64,000 bases of DNA from an uncultured Faecalibacterium sp. (GTDB lineage: Bacteria; Bacillota; Clostridia; Oscillospirales; Ruminococcaceae). The translations under genes and the position numbers were made by a program. Of the stretch, positions 1 to 7,532 are shown one piece after another. The notes beneath the pieces are model-generated. The model did not search any database. It saw only the letters and a list, made by a program, of their open reading frames with translations, and had not been told where the DNA came from. Where the stretch lies: NCBI GenBank assembly GCA_934547065.1, contig CAKTEF010000006.1:1-64000 (forward strand), in the 5' to 3' direction. Within the stretch, counting starts at the first letter, position 1; every line of letters starts with the position of its first letter.

Positions 1-30
1 TGCGGCAAGGATTCGTTTGCAATGCTTCAT
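1..30 (-). CDS. 5' end of an exported-protein gene (truncated by window edge)
   Basis: Only ten codons are inside the window, reading MKHCKRILAA. The basic start followed by small hydrophobic residues looks like the beginning of a signal peptide. A good ribosome site (GGGAGGG on the minus strand, complement of 38-44) precedes the ATG at 30. The function cannot be told. The leader contains the homopolymer described at 69-78, which makes this a second possible slippage-regulated exported protein next to the lipoprotein array. Confidence 0.55.
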   Translation of the reverse strand, partial: MKHCKRILAA

Positions 31-68
31 GGTTCGTCCCTCCCATTGCCAAAGTGTGGAAAATTTTA

Positions 69-78
69 GGGGGGGGGG
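69..78. repeat. 10-bp G/C homopolymer upstream of the minus-strand gene
   Basis: There are ten G on the plus strand, so ten C in the leader or promoter of the gene that starts at 30. On the minus strand the tract is followed directly by TAAAAT, a possible -10, and preceded by GGGGGATGCATA, which can pair with the C run. No good -35 lies 17-19 bp upstream of TAAAAT. A different candidate promoter (TTGACA complement at 123-128, TACCAT complement at 101-106, 16-bp spacer) would place the tract in the 5' untranslated region. Confidence 0.6.
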
Positions 79-238
79 TATGCATCCCCCTGTTGATTTT
101 ATGGTAACCCAAAAAAGCCGGTTGTCAAGAAAATTTTCCGTTTCCTAGCTATTTTTGGAAAAGGAACCAAATCTGCGCCGGAAAAATTGTCTGATATTCC
201 AGTGAAAGGATTTTTTTGCACAAATCCAGCCGGGAGGG

Positions 239-268
239 TTGCACACAACAGGCAGTTCATTGTACAAT
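239..268 (+). promoter_or_regulatory. Promoter for the HAD phosphatase / exonuclease pair
   Basis: TTGCAC (239-244) and TACAAT (263-268) are separated by 18 bp, 65 bp before the HAD start codon. No operator is obvious. Confidence 0.5.
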
Positions 269-333
269 AGGGCAGTGAACGGAGTAAAAACAGCAGTGGG
301 CTGTCCCGAACGGCCCGGAACATGAGGAAAAGC

Positions 334-1155
334 ATGGAAGATACAACGATTCGGGTGCTGGCGCTGGACCTGGACGGCACCCTGACCAATGACGAAAAAA
401 AGATCACCCCCCGCACCCGCGCCGCGCTGGATGCGGCTATGGAAAAAGGCGTGACGGTGGTGCTGGCCAGCGGCCGGCCCACGGCGGGCATCCAGCCGCT
501 GGCCAGGGAGCTGGGGCTGGACAAAAAGGGCGGCTGCATCCTGGCCTACAACGGCGGCAAGATCGTGGACTGCAAAACCGGCCAGACCCTGTATCAGATG
601 CAGGTCCGGCCGGAATATGTGCCGGAGCTGTGTGCCTTTGCCAAAGCGCAGGGCGTGGCCATCCTCACCTACGACCAGCAGGGCGTTGTGTCCGAGAGCC
701 CGGAGGATGAGTGGGCCCTGCGGGAGTGCTTTACCTGCAAGCTGCCCATGAAAGGCGTGGCGGACCTGCCCGCCTATGTGGAGTATCCCATCTCCAAAAT
801 GCTCATCACGCTGGACCCCGCCCGCCGCGATGCCGTGTGCGAGGCGGGCCGCAGGCAGTTTGCAGGCCGGATGGACCTTTACCCCTCCAGCCCGTTCTTC
901 ATCGAGGCCGTGCCCCTGGGCGTGGCAAAGGATGCCAGCCTTGCCGCCCTGCTGGAGCGGCTGGGCCTGACCCGCCGCAACCTGATGGCCTGCGGCGACG
1001 GCCTGAACGACCGCTCCATGATCGAGCTGGCCGGGGTGGGCGTTGCCATGCAGAACGCCGAGGAGCCGGTCAAGGCCGTGGCCGATTACGTCACCGCCGC
1101 CGACAACAACCACGACGGCGTGGCCGAAGCCATCGAGAAGTTTATTTTACAGTGA
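334..1155 (+). CDS. Cof-type HAD-IIB sugar-phosphate phosphatase
   Basis: This 273-residue cytoplasmic protein has HAD motif I as LDLDGT near the N-terminus, motif II within VLASGRP, and motif IV as GDGLNDRSMI near residue 230, which binds Mg2+. Length and the alpha/beta cap between the motifs fit the Cof/YidA family, which dephosphorylates sugar phosphates and other small phosphoesters; the substrate is unknown. The ATG at 334 was chosen over the one at 322 because GAGG sits six bases upstream of it, and the 322 ATG overlaps that ribosome site. It lies 15 bp before the exonuclease gene and is probably cotranscribed. A second Cof-type protein is encoded at 50942-51850. Confidence 0.85.
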   Translation: MEDTTIRVLALDLDGTLTNDEKKITPRTRAALDAAMEKGVTVVLASGRPTAGIQPLARELGLDKKGGCILAYNGGKIVDCKTGQTLYQMQVRPEYVPELCAFAKAQGVAILTYDQQGVVSESPEDEWALRECFTCKLPMKGVADLPAYVEYPISKMLITLDPARRDAVCEAGRRQFAGRMDLYPSSPFFIEAVPLGVAKDASLAALLERLGLTRRNLMACGDGLNDRSMIELAGVGVAMQNAEEPVKAVADYVTAADNNHDGVAEAIEKFILQ

Positions 1156-1170
1156 GAGGAACACAAGACA

Positions 1171-2169
1171 ATGCCGCGCAATCTGGTTTTATTTGATCTG
1201 GAATGGAACATCGGCTACCAGCCGTACACATTCAACTATCATGGGGTGCAGCAGACTTTCCGGGGCGAGATCATTGAGATCGGCGCGGTGAAGATCGACG
1301 AGGATGCCAACGTGCTGGACACGTTCTCCATCCACCTGCGGCCCCGCATTTTCCGCAAGCTGCAGCACCACATTGCCAAGGTGACCGGCCTGACCCAGGC
1401 CGACCTTGACCGGGGCGAGCCCATCGTACAGGGGCTGCGCCGTTTTATGCAGTGGTGCGGCCCCGATGCCGAGTTTGCCGAGTGGGGCATGGACGATGTG
1501 CCTGTGCTCAAGCAGAACCTGTTCCTGTGCAATCTGGACGAGAGCCGCCCCACCGTGTGGTACGACTTGCAGCAGGTGTTCCTGCGCGAGCATCCCCGCA
1601 AAGAGGGCGAGGGCATGACGCTGGAAAGCGTCGTGACCCGGCTGGGCATCCCGATGGACCGCCAGTTCCACGATGCACTGTCCGACACCCTGTACACGGC
1701 GGATGTCTGCCGCAGGCTGGACCTGCGGGCAGGCCTTGCCGCCTATCCCACCGAGGACGAGGCCCTGCGCGCCAGCCTTTGCCCCGCCCCCGGCGAGTAC
1801 CGGGACTTTACCGTGTTCCACGGCTATGTGGAGCAGTACGCCTGGCGCACCGATCCCGCCATCAGCACGGCAGGCTGCCCGGAGTGCGGCACCGCCCTGG
1901 TGCCGGACGAGATCTGGCTGAAAAAGGGCAGCAACAGCTGGTACACCCTGGCCCAGTGCCCCCGCTGCGCGGGCAGCGGCAGCGCGGCCGGGCAGGGCGT
2001 GTTCCAGCGGTACAAGCTTTCCCGGCGGGACGGCCTGCATTGGAGCTACGCCCGCTGTACCCAGCTGCCCGATGCCGAGGCCCTGGCCCGCTGGAACAAG
2101 CAGCGCACCCAGCAGCTGGAACGGATGAAAGCCCGCGCCGAAAAGGCCGCAGAGGAGAAAAAAGCGTAA
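1171..2169 (+). CDS. DEDDh 3'-5' exonuclease (DnaQ-like)
   Basis: A 332-residue protein with an RNase T/DnaQ exonuclease fold in the first ~190 residues. Visible catalytic residues are the D and E of FDLEWN (Exo I), the D of GMDDVPVL (Exo II) and the H and D of FHDALSDT (Exo III), giving the full DEDDh set with two metal ions. The C-terminal part has a CPECG plus CPRC cysteine set (about residues 232-268) that could bind zinc, followed by a lysine/glutamate-rich tail. It lacks other polymerase III parts, so it is probably a stand-alone nuclease in RNA processing or DNA repair. Substrate preference cannot be read from the sequence. Confidence 0.8.
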   Translation: MPRNLVLFDLEWNIGYQPYTFNYHGVQQTFRGEIIEIGAVKIDEDANVLDTFSIHLRPRIFRKLQHHIAKVTGLTQADLDRGEPIVQGLRRFMQWCGPDAEFAEWGMDDVPVLKQNLFLCNLDESRPTVWYDLQQVFLREHPRKEGEGMTLESVVTRLGIPMDRQFHDALSDTLYTADVCRRLDLRAGLAAYPTEDEALRASLCPAPGEYRDFTVFHGYVEQYAWRTDPAISTAGCPECGTALVPDEIWLKKGSNSWYTLAQCPRCAGSGSAAGQGVFQRYKLSRRDGLHWSYARCTQLPDAEALARWNKQRTQQLERMKARAEKAAEEKKA

Positions 2170-2306
2170 AATTTTGGGAAAACGTGCAGGGATCGGCCCG
2201 GCAGCCTCGTTTTATCGGTATGCCGCAAAATGCTCAGACACTGTTCATGAGTCTGTCATAGAAATCGGATATACTAAGCAAAACAAAGAGGGGAAGGACG
2301 CGCACG

Positions 2307-2918
2307 ATGGAACATACGGTCGCAACGATCGCGGCCTGGCTGCACCAGCTGGGCACGCTGGAATTCTGGGAGGCTTTGCTGGACGGCTTTGGGGATCTTG
2401 GCCCCCTTGCGCCCATTTTTCTGGCAGCCGTCGAGTCGTTTTTTCCGCCCCTGCCGCTCATTGCCATTGTGGCGCTGAACGTGGCGGCCCACGGCGGGTT
2501 CCTGGGGTTTGTGTACAGCTGGATCGGTGTGGCATTGGGCGGCACCCTGATGTTTTTGTTCTGGCGGCGGATCGTCCGGCGCTTTTTCTGGAAAGTGGCT
2601 TCCCGCTGGCCCCGCCTGCAAAAGGCCGAGCGCTGGGTCAGCCGGTTCGACACCGCGTCGCTGTTCATGCTCAGTGTGCTGCCGTTCACGCCCTCGTCGT
2701 TCATGCACCTAGCCTTTGGCATCTCGGATTTTGACGAGCGCCGCTACCTTGTGACCATGCTGCTGGGCAAGGGCGTGATGGTGGCCATGATGGCCCTGTT
2801 CGGGCAGTCGCTGGTCAGCAGCATGAAAAACCCGGTCTATCTGGTGCTGGCTGTCCTGATCTGGGGCGGTATGTACTGGGCCAGCAAAAAATTCTGCAAA
2901 AAGCATGAGCTGGATTAA
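2307..2918 (+). CDS. VTT-domain membrane protein (DedA/TMEM64-like)
   Basis: A 203-residue polytopic membrane protein with the layout of VTT/SNARE-associated proteins: a re-entrant hydrophobic segment ending FLAAVESFFPPLP near residue 45, a second half with LPFTPSSFMHLAFG near residue 130, and a final membrane helix with a basic C-terminus. DedA-superfamily members are linked to lipid scrambling or undecaprenyl-phosphate recycling; which of these applies here is unknown. GGAAGG precedes the ATG. A GC-rich hairpin follows the stop at 2923-2953 without a U-run. It appears to be a single-gene unit. Confidence 0.7.
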   Translation: MEHTVATIAAWLHQLGTLEFWEALLDGFGDLGPLAPIFLAAVESFFPPLPLIAIVALNVAAHGGFLGFVYSWIGVALGGTLMFLFWRRIVRRFFWKVASRWPRLQKAERWVSRFDTASLFMLSVLPFTPSSFMHLAFGISDFDERRYLVTMLLGKGVMVAMMALFGQSLVSSMKNPVYLVLAVLIWGGMYWASKKFCKKHELD

Positions 2919-2993
2919 AAAAAGCCGCCGCACGGTCAAAAACTGCGCGGCGGGGAACTTGACATTTTGGCCCAAAGCGGGTATACTTTCAAA

Positions 2994-3107
2994 TAGAAAG
3001 GGTGCCGGCCATACAAACGGCTGATCCCCTTACCAGTGCATTACGCAAAAAAGCGAACGACCGATTAGTTGGGACTCTAGGCGGTCATTCGCTTTTTTTG
3101 CTGTCAT
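2994..3107 (+). ncRNA. Antisense antitoxin RNA of type I TA locus A
   Basis: A strong promoter (TTGACA 2959-2964, 17-bp spacer, TATACT 2982-2987) should start an RNA of about 110 nt that ends in the hairpin AAGCGAACGACCG / CGGTCATTCGCTTTTTTT (3051-3099). The RNA runs convergently into the toxin gene at 3085-3228 and overlaps its last codons. CCCCTTACC (3026-3034) can pair, with one mismatch, with the toxin leader just after its 5' hairpin (complement of 3365-3372). Promoter placement, 5' sequence (AGAAAGGGTGC) and terminator stem-loop are conserved in locus B at 46744-46847. This layout matches Fst/TxpA-type systems. Confidence 0.7.
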
Positions 3108-3228
3108 TGTCTTTCCTCTCGTGAGAAATCTTCCATGTGATGTCAAACGTTGTGTGAACAACGGACACCACAAGGCTGAGCAGCGCAATGATCATGGCGA
3201 CCATCGCAAAAATTTCTGTTGGAGTCAT
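3085..3228 (-). CDS. Type I toxin, small membrane peptide (locus A)
   Basis: A 47-residue peptide starting MTPTEIFAMVAMIIALL with one hydrophobic helix (about residues 5-25) and a charged, lysine-rich tail. GGGAGGGA lies six bases before the ATG. The stop codon falls inside the stem of the antisense RNA terminator. Size, one helix plus charged tail, long structured leader and convergent antisense RNA are the marks of Firmicute type I toxins (Fst/TxpA/holin-like), which damage the membrane when their RNA is freed from the antitoxin. Assignment rests on architecture and on the homologous locus B, not on strong peptide similarity. Confidence 0.7.
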   Translation of the reverse strand: MTPTEIFAMVAMIIALLSLVVSVVHTTFDITWKISHERKDNDSKKSE

Positions 3229-3242
3229 TGGACATCCCTCCC

Positions 3243-3420
3243 TTCTGCCAAAGCATCCGGGAGGAGTTGAACTTCAAAAAAGCAGAGCCTCCCGGTGAGT
3301 TGTCAGAAAACCTGAACAAGATGCCCGGTAAGAGTCTCAGCCGCCTGCGTTTCTAGGCACAGCACCCTTGCCGCAGAAATGCGGCATTCAAAGCATACCA
3401 TACATTGGCATAAAATGCAA
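3243..3420 (-). promoter_or_regulatory. Promoter and structured leader of toxin A
   Basis: On the minus strand TTGCAT (complement 3415-3420), 17 bp, then TATGCT (complement 3392-3397). The predicted mRNA begins with the hairpin TGCCGCA-TTTC-TGCGGCA. Further down, CCGGGAGG pairs with CCTCCCGG across a 25-nt loop just before the toxin ribosome site. The same two elements occur in locus B, which suggests translation is blocked in the full-length transcript. Confidence 0.55.
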
Positions 3421-3519
3421 ATGTGCGCCGTACAGTGGAAAGACTGCACGGCTTTTTTGTTGCCATTCACAAGAAAACAGCATAAAAATCAGGCGAAAAG
3501 TAGAAAATTCACAGAACAC

Positions 3520-3588
3520 TTGACAAAATGTTCGGGGGGGGGGGTAAGATAAAGACAACAAAGTGTATCCGGCTCAGGCCGGGTACAC
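3520..3588 (+). promoter_or_regulatory. Poly-G spacer promoter P1 with leader hairpin
   Basis: TTGACA (3520-3525) and TAAGAT (3545-3550) are separated by 19 bp, of which 3534-3544 are eleven G. Loss of two G would give the optimal 17-bp spacer. The transcript then carries a hairpin (3563-3588) with arms GTGTATCCGGC and GCCGGGTACAC. Its sequence differs from the hairpin in units 2-5 but both arms change together. It drives the lipoprotein at 3626. Confidence 0.8.
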
Positions 3589-3625
3589 AAGGGTGCAGTA
3601 AGACTTTGATTTGGAGGATACGATT

Positions 3626-4204
3626 ATGAAACTGTTCAAACGGCTCATGGCTGTTGCGCTGGCAGGGATGATGGCGCTGACTGTCCTCACCGGCTGCTCG
3701 TCCGTGAATGAGAAAGAGTTTGTTGCAATTCTGAATGATGCGCTGAAGACTCCGCTTGTTGCATCGAGGGTTGAAGAAATTGGCATTAAGGAGTTCAAGG
3801 CCGCAGACAGCGATGTGAACCATAAGACTGCCGCCGTGGCAGACATCGTGCGCAACGCCGAGGTCGAAGAGGGCGATGGCATGGATGAGGTCCTGGAAGC
3901 AAAGAAAACGGACATCAAGAAAGTGCTGGTCGGCGAGAATGATACCAACGTGTACTTTGTGAGCTATGCAACCAAGGTCACCTATGGCAGCAAGCTGTTC
4001 CAGACCTTTGACGACGGCCTGGATGTTGTGGAAGTGATCACTCACATGGGGGACAACACGTTTGCAGGCGAAGCAGCAGCAGACCGTGAAGTGAAAGACG
4101 CTACCGTTCTGGTCGGCTTTACCGATGTCAACGTGAACGGCAAGACCTACACCCTGGTCGTCATGAAGGCTCCCACCGTGGAGGCCCCCGCAACTGGCGA
4201 CTGA
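3626..4204 (+). CDS. Array lipoprotein 1 (single-gene unit)
   Basis: A 192-residue surface lipoprotein with lysine-rich start, hydrophobic core and lipobox LTGC with Cys24. The mature part has the three blocks shared by all eleven array proteins: an N-terminal NEKE-type helix with LND, a central block YATKVTYGSKLF, and a last strand VNGKTYTLVVMK. It is closely related to array protein 2 and less so to the cassette proteins. It ends PTVEAPATGD. GGAGG lies nine bases before the ATG; an in-frame TTG at 3611 is the start of that ribosome site and was rejected. Function unknown; exposed on the outer face of the membrane. Confidence 0.8.
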   Translation: MKLFKRLMAVALAGMMALTVLTGCSSVNEKEFVAILNDALKTPLVASRVEEIGIKEFKAADSDVNHKTAAVADIVRNAEVEEGDGMDEVLEAKKTDIKKVLVGENDTNVYFVSYATKVTYGSKLFQTFDDGLDVVEVITHMGDNTFAGEAAADREVKDATVLVGFTDVNVNGKTYTLVVMKAPTVEAPATGD

Positions 4205-4278
4205 TCGCTTGAAACCGATCACATTGCGGAAAACCAAACCGAAATAAGCTTTAAGAATCACTGCACCTGATTCGGAAC

Positions 4279-4326
4279 CCCCCGGAGCACACCGCCCACA
4301 GCGGCCTGTGCTCCGGGGCTTTTTTT
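4279..4326 (+). terminator. Array terminator T1
   Basis: Arms CCCCGGAGCAC and GTGCTCCGGGG around an inner stem CCGC..GCGG, followed by a T-run. The central sequence has CCTGTG where the four later copies have CCCGTG. The five copies are nearly identical and mark unit boundaries. Confidence 0.9.
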
Positions 4327-4429
4327 GCGCTGCGGGAACGACTGTTTTTCCCCGGAATCCACAATTCTGGAAGAACTTACAAAAAGAATGCATGAAAAAT
4401 AGGGAACCATACGAAAATTTCCGGAACCC

Positions 4430-4500
4430 TTGACAAACCCACCGGGGGGGGGGTAAGATTGCGTTAACAAGGTGTCTTTTTTGTGAAAACGGAAAGACAC
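4430..4500 (+). promoter_or_regulatory. Poly-G spacer promoter P2 with leader hairpin
   Basis: TTGACA (4430-4435), spacer of 18 bp containing ten G (4444-4453), TAAGAT (4454-4459). The leader hairpin has arms GTGTCTTT (4472-4479) and AAAGACAC (4493-4500). From here to the lipobox codons the DNA is almost the same as in units 3, 4 and 5. Confidence 0.8.
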
Positions 4501-4537
4501 ACGGGTGCAGTAATACTTTGATTTGGAGGAAACGACG

Positions 4538-5131
4538 ATGAAAATGATGAAAAAACTCATGGCCGTTGCGCTGGCAGGCGTGATGGCGCTGACTGTCCTC
4601 ACCGGCTGCTCGTCTGTGAATGAAAAGGAAATTCTGGCGATTCTGAACGATGCACTGAAGACTCCGCTTGTTGAATCGAGATTGCCCGAAAAAGAAATTA
4701 AGGAGTTCAAGGCCGCAGATGCAGAGGTCAACAACAAGACCAATGCAGTTGCCAAGCTGATCAATGAGGCAGAAGTGGCTGAGGGCGAGGACATCAAAGA
4801 TGTGATCGTCAAGCTGAACCGTGAGGATAAGATCGGAAACATCCTGGTCGGCGAGAATGATACCAACCTCTACATGGTCGGCTATGCTACCAAGGTGTCT
4901 TATGACAGCAAGCTGTTCAATACGTTCAAGGATGGTCTGGACGTTGTGGAGCTGTTGCTCAACGCAGCGGGCAATAAATATAATGAGCTGGAAAGCCGTG
5001 AAGCAAAAGACGCTACCGCGCTGGTTGGCTTCAAGGATGTTACGGTGAATGGTAAGGTCTACACCATCGCGGTTATCAAAGTTCCCACCGTGGAAAAGAT
5101 TGATGGCGGCGATATTGATTTGGGCCACTGA
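4538..5131 (+). CDS. Array lipoprotein 2 (single-gene unit)
   Basis: A 197-residue lipoprotein with N-terminus MKMMKKLMAVALAG and lipobox LTGC, Cys24. The mature sequence closely follows array protein 1: SSVNEKE start, NDALKTPLV, EFKAAD, the central GYATKVSYDSKLF block, and the strand VNGKVYTIAVIK. It differs by a short insertion and by a changed tail. This pair looks like a recent duplication that has begun to diverge in the middle. Start at 4538 is set by GGAGGAAAC; the in-frame TTG at 4523 lies in the ribosome site. Function unknown. Confidence 0.8.
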   Translation: MKMMKKLMAVALAGVMALTVLTGCSSVNEKEILAILNDALKTPLVESRLPEKEIKEFKAADAEVNNKTNAVAKLINEAEVAEGEDIKDVIVKLNREDKIGNILVGENDTNLYMVGYATKVSYDSKLFNTFKDGLDVVELLLNAAGNKYNELESREAKDATALVGFKDVTVNGKVYTIAVIKVPTVEKIDGGDIDLGH

Positions 5132-5206
5132 TCGTTTGAAACCGATCACATTGCGGAAAAACCAAACCGAAATAAGCTTTAAGAATCACTGCACCTGATT
5201 CGGAAC

Positions 5207-5254
5207 CCCCCGGAGCACACCGCCCACAGCGGCCCGTGCTCCGGGGCTTTTTTG
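5207..5254 (+). terminator. Array terminator T2
   Basis: Same stem as T1, CCCCGGAGCAC / GTGCTCCGGGG plus T-run. About 40 bp upstream of it are also shared with T1, so the duplicated segment reaches back to the stop codon. Confidence 0.9.
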
Positions 5255-5356
5255 CGCTGCGGGAACGGCTGCTTTTCCCTGGAATCCATGATTCTGGAAG
5301 AAGTCACAAAAGGAATGCATGAAAAATATTGAAACAGACGAAAATTTTTGGAACTC

Positions 5357-5427
5357 TTGACAAACCCACCGGGGGGGGGGTAAGATGGCGGTAACAAGGT
5401 GTCTTTTTTGTGAAAATGGAAAGACAC
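5357..5427 (+). promoter_or_regulatory. Poly-G spacer promoter P3 with leader hairpin
   Basis: TTGACA (5357-5362), 18-bp spacer with ten G (5371-5380), TAAGAT (5381-5386). Leader hairpin arms at 5399-5406 and 5420-5427. It heads the first three-gene cassette. Confidence 0.8.
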
Positions 5428-5464
5428 ACGGGTGCAGTAACACTTTGATTTGGAGGAAACGACG

Positions 5465-5980
5465 ATGAAAATGATGAAAAAACTCATGGCCGTTGCGCTG
5501 GCGGGCGTGATGGCATTGACCCTGCTGGCAGGCTGCGGGAACCCGTATGCCCTGACCGAGAAAGAGCTGCTGAATGCACTGACGGATCTGAGTCCCACTA
5601 CGCTGGGCAGCAATAAAGTTACCCTGAAAGCTGCGGATAATACCGATGCGGCGGCAGTGATGCAGGCTCTGGACGGAAAGAATCTGGAAGATCATGATTT
5701 CATCCTGCAAAATGCCGCAAACTGGAAGGACGTGCTCAACATTAAGGAGAATGAGTGCGTCGGCATTGCGTATGAAAAAGTGACCGAGATCAAGAGCGAG
5801 ACTCTGAACAAAATGCAGAATTTAATGTATGCAAGTGATCTTCTGGACAGTGTTAAACGCGTTACAAGCGCGGTGCTGGAAGATGGCGCGGAAGCGACTG
5901 TCAGCGTGAAGATCGGCAAGATCGGCGATGCAGAGTACATTGTTATGGTGCTCCGCACGTCTGATACGATTATCTACTGA
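5465..5980 (+). CDS. Array lipoprotein 3 (cassette 1, gene A)
   Basis: A 171-residue lipoprotein, Cys24 in LLAGC. The mature part starts GNPYALTEKELLNAL, as does gene A of cassette 3 at 9555, then VTLKAADNTDAA. The central block is AYEKVTEIKSETL and the final strand IGDAEYIVMVLR. The signal-peptide codons and ribosome site are near identical to those of array genes 2, 6 and 9. Distance to gene B is 81 bp with no promoter between them, so the three genes should form one message. Function unknown. Confidence 0.8.
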   Translation: MKMMKKLMAVALAGVMALTLLAGCGNPYALTEKELLNALTDLSPTTLGSNKVTLKAADNTDAAAVMQALDGKNLEDHDFILQNAANWKDVLNIKENECVGIAYEKVTEIKSETLNKMQNLMYASDLLDSVKRVTSAVLEDGAEATVSVKIGKIGDAEYIVMVLRTSDTIIY

Positions 5981-6061
5981 GCCGGAAACACAGAATAGAA
6001 ACTGCACCAGAAAACGGATACGATTTAACCAGAACGCAGAATTGATGCGGAGGATATACTT

Positions 6062-6610
6062 ATGAAACTGTTCAAGAAACTCATGGCCGTTGCACTGGCG
6101 GGTGCAATGGCGCTGACGGTGCTCACGGGCTGCGGCGGCGCTCTGAACAAGGCCGACCTGATCGAACTTCTGAATGACTTTATGCAGGGCAAGATTACTT
6201 TTACCGATGCCGGTGCAAAGCAGGCCGACGCTGTGATCGAATTGCTCCAGACCAAGTACGACCAGGCATCCGCCGAGGAGAAAAAGACCTTTGACCCCAG
6301 AGAAGTTCTGTTTGGCGAAACTGCGAACGAAACTGAGGTAAAGAAAGAACTGCGCGGAGCCCTGGGCATTTCCGAAACGGAAAAGGATACCTATTCGATC
6401 GGTATTGGCCAGGTGAAAAATTATAACAGCAAGTACGCAAAGGAAAACCAGACGGCGCTTCTGTTTATATCGATGATGAAGAACGGTAGTAAAAATATGA
6501 CAACGCTTTCTGGCAGCGGTATTGTCAGCGACCATGCCACCATCAGCGTGGATTATGTGACGTTTGGCGATGCAGAGTACTTTGTGATCGTCGAGCGGAA
6601 CATTGCCTGA
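6062..6610 (+). CDS. Array lipoprotein 4 (cassette 1, gene B)
   Basis: A 182-residue lipoprotein with start MKLFKKLMAVALAGAM and lipobox LTGC (Cys24). Its mature region is close to gene B of cassette 3: ALNKADLIELLND, then ITFTDAGAKQAD, a lysine/glutamate-rich helix, FDPREVLFG, the central IGQVKNYNSKYA block and the strand FGDAEYFVIVER. Gene B of cassette 2 is much more distant. GGAGGATA precedes the ATG. Function unknown. Confidence 0.8.
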   Translation: MKLFKKLMAVALAGAMALTVLTGCGGALNKADLIELLNDFMQGKITFTDAGAKQADAVIELLQTKYDQASAEEKKTFDPREVLFGETANETEVKKELRGALGISETEKDTYSIGIGQVKNYNSKYAKENQTALLFISMMKNGSKNMTTLSGSGIVSDHATISVDYVTFGDAEYFVIVERNIA

Positions 6611-6655
6611 TCGCAGCGAAACGATGCGTGAAACCACAGGTTGGAGGAAATAACA

Positions 6656-7240
6656 ATGAAACTGTTTAAGAAACTGATGGCTGTTGCACTGGCGGGTGCA
6701 TTGGCATTGACCGTGCTGACCGGCTGCGGCAGTGTGGTAAACGAGAAAGAGCTGTTCAATATCATGCAGGATATGGCTCCATCGAATCCGGAAACTGGCG
6801 AACAAGTGACACTTGAACAGGGCGATGGAAGCTTTGCCAGAAAGGTGTTCTATCAGCTGAGCGATTTTGCAAAAGATCACACCTATGCGATGGAGGAAAG
6901 AGGATATGATTTCGATTATGTGATCGGCAGCGCAGGCGGAGACCACAGTGATGCACGCGATTACGCGGGTCTGCGCTCGATCATCCCGGAGGGCAGCAAG
7001 AATGCATACCTTGTGAACTGCGCCGAGGTGGCTGAGGTAAAGAACGGCTTCCTGAACGATGTGAACAACATGATGCTGGCCGATAAGCTGATGCATGGCA
7101 CACAGGACAATCCGATCACACAGATCAATCCGAACGTGGCGAACAGTTTGAATTTTGATAAGGCAACCGTTCACCTCTATTCCGGTAAGATCGGTGAAAA
7201 AGGCTACGTTGTCTGCGTTATTGTCTATGCAGCCGAGTGA
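6656..7240 (+). CDS. Array lipoprotein 5 (cassette 1, gene C)
   Basis: A 194-residue lipoprotein, Cys24, beginning after the Cys with GSVVNEKELFNIMQD, the hallmark of all three C genes. A QGDGSFA motif is followed by the central AEVAEVKNGFL block and the strand IGEKGYVVCVIVYAAE. The middle contains a DYAGLRSIIPEGSKNAY segment that is also found in the other C genes as GLRAIVPAGSRDAY and RSIVPKDSKDAY. It is the last gene of cassette 1, followed directly by T3. Function unknown. Confidence 0.8.
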   Translation: MKLFKKLMAVALAGALALTVLTGCGSVVNEKELFNIMQDMAPSNPETGEQVTLEQGDGSFARKVFYQLSDFAKDHTYAMEERGYDFDYVIGSAGGDHSDARDYAGLRSIIPEGSKNAYLVNCAEVAEVKNGFLNDVNNMMLADKLMHGTQDNPITQINPNVANSLNFDKATVHLYSGKIGEKGYVVCVIVYAAE

Positions 7241-7273
7241 CCCACACCCCTGAAACGGAACGATTTCTGCACC

Positions 7274-7321
7274 ACCCCGGAGCACACCGCCCACAGCGGC
7301 CCGTGCTCCGGGGCTTTTTTG
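7274..7321 (+). terminator. Array terminator T3
   Basis: CCCCGGAGCAC / GTGCTCCGGGG stem with T-run after cassette 1. The segment from here through the next signal-peptide codons (to about 7614) is almost identical to 9295-9636. Confidence 0.9.
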
Positions 7322-7423
7322 CGCTGCGGGAACGGCTGTTTTTCCCCGGAATCCACAATTCTGGAAGAAATTACAAAAAGAATGCACAAAAAATAGGGAA
7401 ACAGACGAAAATTTCCGGAACTC

Positions 7424-7495
7424 TTGACAAACCCACCGGGGGGGGGGGTAAGATGGCGGTAACAAGGTGTCTTTTTTGTGAAAACGGAAAGACAC
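7424..7495 (+). promoter_or_regulatory. Poly-G spacer promoter P4 with leader hairpin
   Basis: TTGACA (7424-7429), 19-bp spacer with eleven G (7438-7448), TAAGAT (7449-7454). Leader hairpin arms at 7467-7474 and 7488-7495. It heads cassette 2. Confidence 0.8.
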
Positions 7496-7532
7496 ACGGG
7501 TGCAGTAACACTTTGATTTGGAGGAAACGACG

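Noticed and set aside
145..2040. Long minus-strand frames opposite the HAD and exonuclease genes
   Set aside because: These are mirror frames of GC-rich genes with no ribosome site and low-complexity His/Ala/Gly composition. Similar shadows opposite uxaC-uxaB, rnf and the aldolase operon were dropped for the same reason.
2923..2953. GC-rich hairpin after the VTT-domain gene as terminator
   Set aside because: There is no U-run after the stem, and the antitoxin promoter begins inside its downstream flank. It may slow transcription, but I do not call it.
3611..3625. TTG starts five codons before the ATG in array genes 1, 2, 3, 5, 6, 8 and 9
   Set aside because: The TTG is the first part of TTGGAGGA, the ribosome site itself, and would put five non-hydrophobic residues before the lysine-rich start of the signal peptide.
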